From positions 1-33,155 of the forward strand of contig DASTGO010000405.1 of the NCBI GenBank assembly GCA_035719045.1: 33,155 bases of DNA, given 5' to 3'. The stretch comes from DASTGO01 sp035719045. Lineage in GTDB: Bacteria; Actinomycetota; Actinomycetes; Actinomycetales; Kineosporiaceae. The translations under genes were made by a program, and so were the position numbers. Below, in pieces: positions 16,083-22,480 of this stretch. Position 1 is the first letter of the stretch. Every line of letters begins with the position of its first letter. The notes below the pieces were generated by a model. It saw only the letters and a list, made by a program, of their open reading frames with translations. It had not been told where the DNA came from and did not search any database.

Positions 16083-16694
16083 TCAGGCGTGGTCGGCGCC
16101 CTCGGACCGCGCCCGGGTCAGGGCCGAGTTGACCTCCTGCGTGACCAGCCGCTGGAACAGCGCCTCGGGCATCCCGGCCAGGTCGAACAGCGCCATCTGC
16201 ACCGCCTTGTCGTAGGCACGGTCATAGCCGAAGCTGATGATCGACCCCACGGTCGAGCTGAGCCGCCGGAACGCCTCGACCAGCGCTTCGGCCTCGGCGT
16301 GGTCGAGCTGCATCTCGGCGACCTTCTCGCCCACCATTGATGCCACGTACCCGGCCATCGACAGCATCATCGGGTTGCTCACCCGGCGCACCACGTGCAC
16401 CAGGCCGACGGTCGCCATCCAGGTGAAGTACGCCTCGTCCAGCGGGCCGTTCACGGTCCGGCGCCACCAGTTCGACAGCGTCCCCTCCCGGGCCTGGCGC
16501 TCGCCGTCCACGAAGACGGCGGCGGTGGCCGGGTGGCTGTACAGCGTGTCGTAGAAGCCCTTGATGACGTCCGGTTCCAGGGCCAGCAGTGCGTCCCGGT
16601 AACGCTGAATGATCTCCGCGTCCCGGGTGCGGACCCGGCACTCCGGCGGGATCTGGTTCATCGCGGCGTGGGCGACCTCGCGCATCGTCTCCAT
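16083..16694 (-). CDS. Stand-alone protoglobin-domain protein (heme gas sensor type)
   Basis: The 203-residue protein matches the protoglobin / globin-coupled-sensor fold, which binds heme and reads O2, CO or NO. Visible marks are DVIKGFYDTLYSHPATAAVF (helix B region, about 42-61), WWRRTVNGPLDEAYF (77-90), and TVGLVHVVRRVSNPMMLS (95-112), where His100 is the likely proximal heme ligand. The globin fold fills nearly the whole chain; there is no methyl-accepting, GGDEF or kinase output domain, so signalling must pass through a partner. It lies 14 bases downstream of a Roadblock/LC7 gene on the same strand and ahead of a strong terminator, so the two form an operon. The ATG at 16694 (METMREV) lacks a strong ribosome site; the ATG at 16685 is possible. 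The gas ligand and output are unknown. Confidence 0.85.
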   Translation of the reverse strand: METMREVAHAAMNQIPPECRVRTRDAEIIQRYRDALLALEPDVIKGFYDTLYSHPATAAVFVDGERQAREGTLSNWWRRTVNGPLDEAYFTWMATVGLVHVVRRVSNPMMLSMAGYVASMVGEKVAEMQLDHAEAEALVEAFRRLSSTVGSIISFGYDRAYDKAVQMALFDLAGMPEALFQRLVTQEVNSALTRARSEGADHA

Positions 16695-16708
16695 CAGGTG
16701 CCCGCCCC

Positions 16709-17074
16709 TTACCGCAGAACCTGGCTGACCAGGGAAGACGCGTTGCGCGCCTCGATCCGCATGAGCCCCAGGTTCGAGGTCACCGGACCCGACAGGACGA
16801 GAACGGCCTTCTCCCCCGCGGAATACACCACGAGATAGCCGTAATCACCCCGAATGACCGCCTCGTGCAATTCGCCAAGATTTGTCCGCTCGGTGATCCT
16901 CTTGCCCAGACCGAGAGCGGTCGCCGCCATCGCCGCGATCTTCTCGGCCTCTGCCTCCGGGAAATCGTGGGCGATGGAAAGCCCATCGGTCGAGGCGATC
17001 ATGACGCCGTGCAGTTCGGGAATGGAGCGCCGCATGTCATAGATGACGCGCGCCAGTTCCTCTTGCTTGCTCAT
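16709..17074 (-). CDS. Roadblock/LC7-domain protein (MglB/CvnB-like)
   Basis: Roadblock/LC7 proteins form dimers that regulate small Ras-like GTPases (for example MglB with MglA) or take part in actinobacterial conservon systems. The 121-residue protein covers one such domain: helix LARVIYDMRRSIPEL, strand GVMIASTDGLSIAHDF (24-39), helix AEKIAAMAATALGLGKRI, then strands HEAVIRGDYGYLVVYSAGEKAVLVL and a final helix. The ATG at 17074 has GGAGGA 6 bases upstream, a near-ideal ribosome site, and the length is normal for the family. The frame, however, stays open to a GTG at 17677, so a longer form is possible. Unlike conservons, no kinase, DUF742 or GTPase gene is adjacent; the next gene is a protoglobin. 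Third-position GC is lower than in neighbouring core genes. Confidence 0.88.
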   Translation of the reverse strand: MSKQEELARVIYDMRRSIPELHGVMIASTDGLSIAHDFPEAEAEKIAAMAATALGLGKRITERTNLGELHEAVIRGDYGYLVVYSAGEKAVLVLSGPVTSNLGLMRIEARNASSLVSQVLR

Positions 17075-17677
17075 ACCAGTTCCTCCGCGGCCCTCCGACT
17101 GGGGGAACTGCCCCGCACCCGGCTGGTAGGCCCCTGCTGTCGGTTCGAAGATGGACAAACCGTGGTCACCTTTCTCTGCTGCATCACCCGGACGCGGATT
17201 CGCCGGCACCTCCCGCGCCGCCTGGCCGGCACCGCGATCAGCCACCGGTTGCCCGGCTCCCGCCTCAGATCCCGTGGGCACCACACCCCACACGATCTCG
17301 TCCCGACCGCCCCGGACCGCGCCGCCACTCGGGACGGACCTCCGTTCCAGGACCGCATCCCCTGCGGTTACCGCTTTCTCCTCCGCTACCGGCCCCCCCT
17401 CGGGGTCGGCGTCCGCCTGTGGGCCGACCGTCCGGCCCCGATCGGAAACCGCAATCCCCGTGAGCTCCGGCGCGACGCTCTCGACGTCCGGCGCCGCCCC
17501 GGCCTGTTCGTCCAACTCCCCGCGGGACTCCTCGTCCGCCTCCTGGCGGCCGAACCATCCAGCGTGCCGGACATAGGGCCGGACCAAGCGAGACAGCCCC
17601 CGCGCCTCACCCGCGTCGGTGGGTGGATCTCCAGCCGGTCCCTCCTGCCGGGAAACCCGTCGAGCGGCCAGATGCAC
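17075..17677 (-). other. In-frame upstream extension of the Roadblock gene: disordered N-terminus or long leader
   Basis: From the GTG at 17677 to the Roadblock ATG the frame is open for 201 codons. The translation is rich in Asp, Glu, Ala, Gly and Pro, as expected for a real disordered region, and not in Arg/Pro/Gly alone as most shadow frames here are. It begins with RLVRPYVRHAGWFGR, which resembles the opening of DUF742 (CvnC-like) proteins. Against this, the GTG has a badly spaced ribosome site (GAGGGAGG only 1 base away), and the start at 17074 is excellent. Either a 322-residue form exists, or this is an untranslated leader of about 640 bases. The rest of the gap to 18097 contains a promoter at 17717-17745 and no other supported gene. 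Confidence 0.4.
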
Positions 17678-17716
17678 GCCTCCCTCATCGACACTGCACG
17701 TACACGGGCGATCACC

Positions 17717-17745
17717 ACTAGACCCGACGCCATGACCAGTGTCAA
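17717..17745 (-). promoter_or_regulatory. Probable promoter of the Roadblock-protoglobin operon
   Basis: On the minus strand a perfect TTGACA (17740-17745) is followed after 17 bases by TCTAGT (17717-17722). This is the best sigma-A-like promoter seen in the window. Transcription would start near 17710, about 33 bases before the in-frame GTG at 17677. Confidence 0.6.
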
Positions 17746-18036
17746 TGCACCAGGTCCCGAGTTCACCCTAGGCGAAGTCTCTCCCCCGGATAAACCCCTC
17801 AGAAGGCCCATCGCGGGATGGTCGGGCCCGTCACGGCCCCACCGGCTGCTCGATGAAAGGACATGCGCGCATACCACGCATACCCCTTTCCAGTCGCGGC
17901 CGGGCGTCTCACCGGCGCCCCATCCCGCCCCGCCTAATCCCGATATCGGCCGATGGTCCGCATCTGTTCCACGACTGTCGTCAGGCCTTCCCACCACGTA
18001 GGCTTCACCGCGCATCCCCTCGGCCGGACTGCAATC

Positions 18037-18058
18037 CGGGCCGGGCGGACCCGGCCCG
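18037..18058 (+). other. Hairpin just upstream of the BON-OmpA gene
   Basis: CGGGCCGGG (18037-18045) pairs perfectly with CCCGGCCCG (18050-18058) around a CGGA loop, ending 39 bases before the GTG start. It may fold in the 5' leader, or end transcripts entering from upstream. No promoter for this gene could be picked out. Confidence 0.4.
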
Positions 18059-18097
18059 AACGGGTGTCAGCTGAGCGGGAAACCCGAAAGGCGCAGA

Positions 18098-18841
18098 GTG
18101 CAGACGACAGCGCGCAGGACGGTCGGCCGTACCTTCACCATGGCCGGAGCCGGTCTCGGGCTCGCCGCACTCGTCGGTGGTGGCGCCATCTGGTCCGCAA
18201 CCGCTGTCCAGGACGATCTGCAGGCCCGTGCCCGGGCAGAGGTCGCCTCGGTCGGGCTTCCCGTCACCGTCACCTACCACGGTCTCGACGCCGTGCTCAC
18301 GGGAACGGTCACCCAGCCTCGTGAGGCTGCGGCCGCACTCGGGCTGGTCGCCGAGGTCAGGGGGACCCGGCATGTGACCTCCCACCTCCAAGTGGCCAAC
18401 TCCGACCCCCGGGTCGCTGCGGCCGAGGCCGGCACCGGTGCCAGTGCGAGCCCCTCCGCCTCCCCCACCGCGACCCCCTCCGGCGCACAGGCCCGACCGC
18501 AGCTTCCGGTCGGCAGAATCAGCTTCGACACCGGCGAGGCCTCCCTGTCCGCAGAGGACAAGGCCTACCTCGACACCGTGGCCGCCTTCCTGGTGCGTAA
18601 CGAGAAGCTGCGGATCTCAGTCGGCGGACACAGCGACGGAGTCGGCATGGACGAACTCAACTGGACACTGTCGAAGGAGCGGGCCCTCACCACCGCGCGC
18701 TACCTCCAGTCCAGGGGCGTGGCCGCCACCCGGATGCACGCCATGGCCTATGCGGCCACCATGCCCGTCGCCGCGAACACCACTCCCGAGGGGCGGGCGG
18801 CCAACAGACGGGTCGAACTCGCGATCGAGGAGGTCCCCTGA
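18098..18841 (+). CDS. Membrane-anchored BON and OmpA-domain envelope protein
   Basis: The 247-residue protein probably ties the cell membrane to peptidoglycan. An N-terminal membrane segment (about 13-36) is followed by a BON-like domain (about 38-100), a Ser/Ala/Pro/Thr-rich linker (110-135), and an OmpA C-terminal domain (138-246). The OmpA part has GHSDGVGMDELNWTLSKERA (177-196), with Asp180 and Arg195 matching residues that hold diaminopimelate in other OmpA-like domains, and the closing EGRAANRRVEL (231-241). The layout resembles mycobacterial ArfA (Rv0899), though I cannot claim orthology. The GTG at 18098 has AAAGG upstream. Its stop overlaps the next start as TGATG, so the two genes are coupled. 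It runs divergently from the Roadblock-protoglobin operon. Confidence 0.85.
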   Translation: MQTTARRTVGRTFTMAGAGLGLAALVGGGAIWSATAVQDDLQARARAEVASVGLPVTVTYHGLDAVLTGTVTQPREAAAALGLVAEVRGTRHVTSHLQVANSDPRVAAAEAGTGASASPSASPTATPSGAQARPQLPVGRISFDTGEASLSAEDKAYLDTVAAFLVRNEKLRISVGGHSDGVGMDELNWTLSKERALTTARYLQSRGVAATRMHAMAYAATMPVAANTTPEGRAANRRVELAIEEVP

Positions 18842-19422
18842 TGTTCGACGGCCTCAGCTCCCTGATCGCGCAGGCCGCAGTCCTGTTGGCAGTCGCCGTG
18901 CTCGCCGGTTTCCTCACCGGCCGGTACCTCTGGCCGCGGCAGCAACCCGCCCAGGAGAGCCCCGACCCGTTGCCGGTCCCCGCTGCGGGGACGCCGCAGG
19001 CACCGGCATCGCGCCGCACCGAGGACGAGGCGATGATCCTGGAGCTTCGGGCGCGCCTGGAGGAGTCCTACCGCCGGCTGGCCCAGGCCGACGAGGAGTT
19101 GCTGCGGATGCGCGCCCATGTCCAGGCGGTCGTGGACCACAACGAGGCCGAGATGGGCCGGCTGGAGAGCGGGGCGATCGCCGCCCTGGAGACGGCCATC
19201 GCCAGCCACCGCGAGCAGTTGGAGGCCCTCCAGGTCCAGCTGCGGACCGCCGAGGAGACCAACCGGGAGCAGGCCCAGCATCTCGACCTCGAACGCCGCC
19301 GGACCACCCAGCTGCAGTCGGCCCTCGCCGAACGTGACGAGCATCTGGCCACCCTCACCGCGAACCTCGCGGAACGCCGCCGGGACGGCATGATCCGCCC
19401 GGAGACCGGCTCCCCACGCTGA
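18841..19422 (+). CDS. Membrane-anchored coiled-coil protein of unknown function
   Basis: I do not recognise a named family. The 193-residue protein has one N-terminal membrane segment (about 8-31, AQAAVLLAVAVLAGFLTGRY), a Pro/Gln-rich stretch (32-60), and then a long, highly charged helix (about 60-180) with heptad-like spacing of Leu and Ala, typical of a coiled coil. The N-terminus has no cleavage site, so it should stay anchored with the coil in the cytosol or outside, depending on topology. Its ATG overlaps the stop of the BON-OmpA gene, and a strong terminator follows. A structural or scaffolding role in the envelope with the BON-OmpA protein is an inference from this coupling. Confidence 0.8.
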   Translation: MFDGLSSLIAQAAVLLAVAVLAGFLTGRYLWPRQQPAQESPDPLPVPAAGTPQAPASRRTEDEAMILELRARLEESYRRLAQADEELLRMRAHVQAVVDHNEAEMGRLESGAIAALETAIASHREQLEALQVQLRTAEETNREQAQHLDLERRRTTQLQSALAERDEHLATLTANLAERRRDGMIRPETGSPR

Positions 19423-19470
19423 GCCTTCCACCGACCCCGCCTCCTGCAGTGCTGCCGTGAGCGCACGGCC

Positions 19471-19510
19471 GCCTCCAGCGGTGCAGCCACTCGGCTGCGC
19501 CGCTGGAGGC
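19471..19510. terminator. Strong bidirectional terminator between the coiled-coil gene and pyk
   Basis: An 18-bp stem (19471-19488 with 19493-19510, one G-T pair) closes a 4-base ACTC loop, and an outer GTGAGC/GCTCAC pair (19457-19462, 19515-19520) extends it. It lies between two convergent genes and can serve both. Confidence 0.85.
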
Positions 19511-19530
19511 CCGGGCTCACCAGAGCAGGA

Positions 19531-20937
19531 TCAGGCGTAGGTGATGGTGTGCACCCGCATGTTGTTCAGCGAACCGGGCACCCCGGTCGGCGATCCCGCG
19601 ACGATGACCACCTGGTCACCGACCTGGCAACGCCCGCTCGACAACAGTGCCTCGTCCACCTGATGCGGGATCTGGTCGACGTTCCGGACCGGCTCCGTCA
19701 GGAAGGTCTCCACCCCCCAGGTCAGCGCCAGCTGGGACCGGGTGGCCGGCTCGGGGCTGAACGCCAGCAGCGGGATCCCGCAGCGCAGCCGGGACATCCG
19801 CCGGGCGGAGTCCCCACTCGTGGTGAACGCGACCAGGTACTTCACGTCGAGCAGTTCCCCGACCGTGGCCGCGGCGTAGGTCACCGCACCGCCCTTGGTC
19901 GAGGGCCGGGTGCCCAGCGGCGGGATCCGCTCCAGGCCCTGCTCCTCGGTGGTCTCGATGATCCGGGCCATCGTCCGGACCGCCTCCAGCGGGTACTTCC
20001 CGACGCTGGTCTCGCCCGAGAGCATGATGGCGTCGGCCCCGTCGAGCACCGCGTTGGCGCAGTCGGAGGCCTCGGCCCGGGTCGGGCGCGGCAGGCTGAT
20101 CATCGAGTCCAGCACCTGGGTCGCGACGATCACCGGCTTGGCCGCCCGGCGGGCCAGCTCGACCGCCCGCTTCTGCACCATCGGGACCTGCTCCAGCGGC
20201 AGCTCCACCCCGAGGTCACCGCGGGCCACCATGATCCCGTCGAAGGCACGCACGATCTCATCGAGGTTGTCGACCGCCTGCGGCTTCTCGATCTTGGCGA
20301 TGACCGGGACCCGGATGCCCTCCTCCTTCATGATCGCCCGAACGTCCTCGACGTCCGCGGCGTTGCGCACGAAGGACAGCGCGACCATGTCGACCCCGAG
20401 GTGCAGCGCCCAGCGCAGGTCCTCCTCGTCCTTGTCGGACATGGCGGGCACGCTGACCGCCACACCCGGCAGGTTGAGACCCTTGTGGTTGGAGACCTCC
20501 CCGCCGACCTCGACCCGGGTGACCACCTCGCGGTCGCCGACCTTGGTGACGCGCAGCGCCACCTTGCCGTCGTCGACGAGGATCATGTGCCCTTCCTTGA
20601 CGTCCGCGGGCAGCCCCTTGTACGTCGTGGAGCAGAGCGACGCGTCCCCGGCCACGTCGTCCACCGTGATGGTGAACATGTCGCCCTCGGACAGGTGGAC
20701 CGGGCCGGCGGCGAAGGTTCCGAGCCGGATCTTCGGCCCCTGCAGGTCGGCCAGCACGCCCACGGCGCGGCCCAGGTCCTCACCGGCGGCGCGCACCTCG
20801 TCGTACCGCCCCTGGTGCTCCGCGTACGACCCGTGGCTCAGGTTGAGCCGGGCGACATCCATTCCGGCCGCGACCAGCTCGCGCATCCGGCCGGAGACGG
20901 CAGGACCCAACGTGCAGACGATCTTGGCTCTTCGCAT
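19531..20937 (-). CDS. pyk: Pyruvate kinase
   Basis: Pyruvate kinase turns phosphoenolpyruvate and ADP into pyruvate and ATP at the end of glycolysis. The 468-residue protein has the usual length and order: MRRAKIVCTLGPAV at the start, LNLSHGS, the ADP/metal-binding DLQGPKIRLG, the inserted B domain, active-site VIAKIEKPQAV with the catalytic lysine, MVARGDLGVELPLEQV, VATQVLDSM, and the C-domain after LSGETSVGKYP. All expected catalytic residues are present. The ATG at 20937 fits the family start. It follows gltD on the same strand after 85 bases, a gap containing a perfect 12-bp palindrome. A single pyk gene is visible; Streptomyces species often carry two. Confidence 0.96.
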   Translation of the reverse strand: MRRAKIVCTLGPAVSGRMRELVAAGMDVARLNLSHGSYAEHQGRYDEVRAAGEDLGRAVGVLADLQGPKIRLGTFAAGPVHLSEGDMFTITVDDVAGDASLCSTTYKGLPADVKEGHMILVDDGKVALRVTKVGDREVVTRVEVGGEVSNHKGLNLPGVAVSVPAMSDKDEEDLRWALHLGVDMVALSFVRNAADVEDVRAIMKEEGIRVPVIAKIEKPQAVDNLDEIVRAFDGIMVARGDLGVELPLEQVPMVQKRAVELARRAAKPVIVATQVLDSMISLPRPTRAEASDCANAVLDGADAIMLSGETSVGKYPLEAVRTMARIIETTEEQGLERIPPLGTRPSTKGGAVTYAAATVGELLDVKYLVAFTTSGDSARRMSRLRCGIPLLAFSPEPATRSQLALTWGVETFLTEPVRNVDQIPHQVDEALLSSGRCQVGDQVVIVAGSPTGVPGSLNNMRVHTITYA

Positions 20938-21013
20938 GACGAGACTGGCCCTTCGATAACGTTGTCAGCCGGCCCCGGCGGGACCGTGTCCGCAGCGGTG
21001 AGGCGCGGTGATC

Positions 21014-21025
21014 TGACCTAGGTCA
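21014..21025. repeat. Perfect palindrome TGACCTAGGTCA at the gltD/pyk junction
   Basis: This 12-bp palindrome overlaps the gltD stop codon and lies 77 bases before the pyk start. It could be an operator for pyk. No promoter was clearly seen beside it, and it is not a hairpin with a loop. Confidence 0.4.
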
Positions 21026-22480
21026 CACCACCAGGGGGCGCGCCGTCGGGGCGACGGGCGCCGGTAGCACGGTACTCCCGGTCAGCCAGCGGTCTACGGC
21101 GGCTGCGCAGGAACGGCCCTCCGCGATGGCCCACACGATGAGCGACTGGCCCCGGCCGCAGTCGCCCGCGACGAACACCCCCGGGACCGACGAGGTGTAG
21201 TCCCCGTCGCGGACGATGTTTCCGCGGGCGTCCAACTCGATGCCGAGCTGTTCCAGCAGGGCACCCCGCTGCGGGCCGACGAAGCCCATCGCCAGCAGCA
21301 CGAGCTGGGCCGGGATCTCCCGCTGCGAACCCTCGACCGGCGTGAACCGACCGTCGACCAGTTCCACCTCCACCAGTCGCAGCGCGCGCACCCGGCCCTC
21401 GTCGTCGCCGAGGAAGGCCTGCGTGCTCACGGCGTAGACCCGCTCGCCGCCCTCCTCATGCGCACTGGAGACGCGGTAGACCATCGGATACGTCGGCCAC
21501 GGCTGACCGTTCGGACGCTCCTGCGGCGGCTGGGGCATGATCTCCAGCTGGGTCACCGAACGGGCACCCTGGCGCAGCGCCGTTCCCAGGCAGTCCGCGC
21601 CGGTGTCGCCGCCGCCGATGACGACGACGTCCTTGCCCTCGGCGGTCACCTGGTTCTCGACCGTCTCCCCCAGCGCCACCCGATTTGCCGGCGGGAGGTA
21701 CTGCATCGCCTGCAGGACCCCGCCCAGCTCGCGGCCGGGGACGTCGAGGTCGCGCCACGCGGTCGCCCCGACCGCGAGCACGAGCGCGTCGTAGCGGTCA
21801 CGCAACTGCCGGCCGGTGACGTCGACCCCGATCTCGACGCCGGGCCGGAACCGGGTGCCCTCCGCCTCCATCTGGGCCAGCCGCCGGTCCAGATGGCGCT
21901 TCTCCATCTTGAACTCGGGGATGCCGTAGCGGAGCAGGCCACCGATCCGGTCGGCACGCTCGTACACCGCGACCGTGTGCCCGGCCCGGGTGAGCTGCTG
22001 CGCGGCAGCCAGGCCGGCCGGGCCGGACCCGATCACGGCGACGGTCTTGCCGCTCAGCCGCTCGGGCGGCTTGGGGGGCACCCAGCCGTTCTCGAACGCC
22101 TGGTCGATGATCGTGACCTCGGTCTGCTTGATGGTCACTGCCGGCTGGTTGATGCCCAGCACGCAGGCGCTCTCGCAGGGAGCAGGGCACAGCCGGCCGG
22201 TGAACTCCGGGAAGTTGTTCGTGGCATGCAGCCGCTCGACGGCCTCCCGCCAGTCACCGCGCCAGGCCAGATCGTTCCACTCCGGGATCAGGTTCCCCAG
22301 AGGACAACCGTTGTGGCAGAAGGGAATCCCGCAGTCCATGCACCGCCCGGCCTGCCGGCGCAGCACCTCCGCATCGGTGGGCTCGTAGACCTCCTGCCAG
22401 TCCTGGAGACGCACCGGCACGGGTCGCCGGGCGGGCAGCTGCCGCTCCCGGACCTTGAGGAAGCCCTTCGGGTCAGCCAC
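21023..22480 (-). CDS. gltD: Glutamate synthase (NADPH) small subunit
   Basis: GltD feeds electrons from NADPH through FAD and iron-sulfur clusters to GltB. From the GTG at 22480 it has 485 residues. The N-terminal cysteine-rich part reads RCMDCGIPFCHNGCPLGN and, later, GRLCPAPCESACVLG, the ligands for two 4Fe-4S clusters. FAD binding is shown by VIGSGPAGLAAAQQL and GGLLRYGIPEFKM, NADPH binding by VVVIGGGDTGADCLGTAL, and the C-terminal FAD contact by GVFVAGDCGRGQSLIVWAIA. The GTG lies inside the end of gltB (overlap 22473-22480) with GGAGG 6 bases upstream, so the two subunits are translated in step. A longer open frame upstream is a shadow within gltB. Confidence 0.96.
   Translation of the reverse strand: MADPKGFLKVRERQLPARRPVPVRLQDWQEVYEPTDAEVLRRQAGRCMDCGIPFCHNGCPLGNLIPEWNDLAWRGDWREAVERLHATNNFPEFTGRLCPAPCESACVLGINQPAVTIKQTEVTIIDQAFENGWVPPKPPERLSGKTVAVIGSGPAGLAAAQQLTRAGHTVAVYERADRIGGLLRYGIPEFKMEKRHLDRRLAQMEAEGTRFRPGVEIGVDVTGRQLRDRYDALVLAVGATAWRDLDVPGRELGGVLQAMQYLPPANRVALGETVENQVTAEGKDVVVIGGGDTGADCLGTALRQGARSVTQLEIMPQPPQERPNGQPWPTYPMVYRVSSAHEEGGERVYAVSTQAFLGDDEGRVRALRLVEVELVDGRFTPVEGSQREIPAQLVLLAMGFVGPQRGALLEQLGIELDARGNIVRDGDYTSSVPGVFVAGDCGRGQSLIVWAIAEGRSCAAAVDRWLTGSTVLPAPVAPTARPLVV

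Noticed and set aside
16865..18001. A plus-strand open frame of 378 codons across the Roadblock gene and its upstream region
   Set aside because: It is antisense to the Roadblock coding region, has no ribosome site, and has atypical composition.
17386..18015. A minus-strand open frame of 209 codons upstream of the Roadblock gene
   Set aside because: The translation is Arg/Ser/Gly-rich with no domain, and its frame conflicts with the better supported Roadblock frame.
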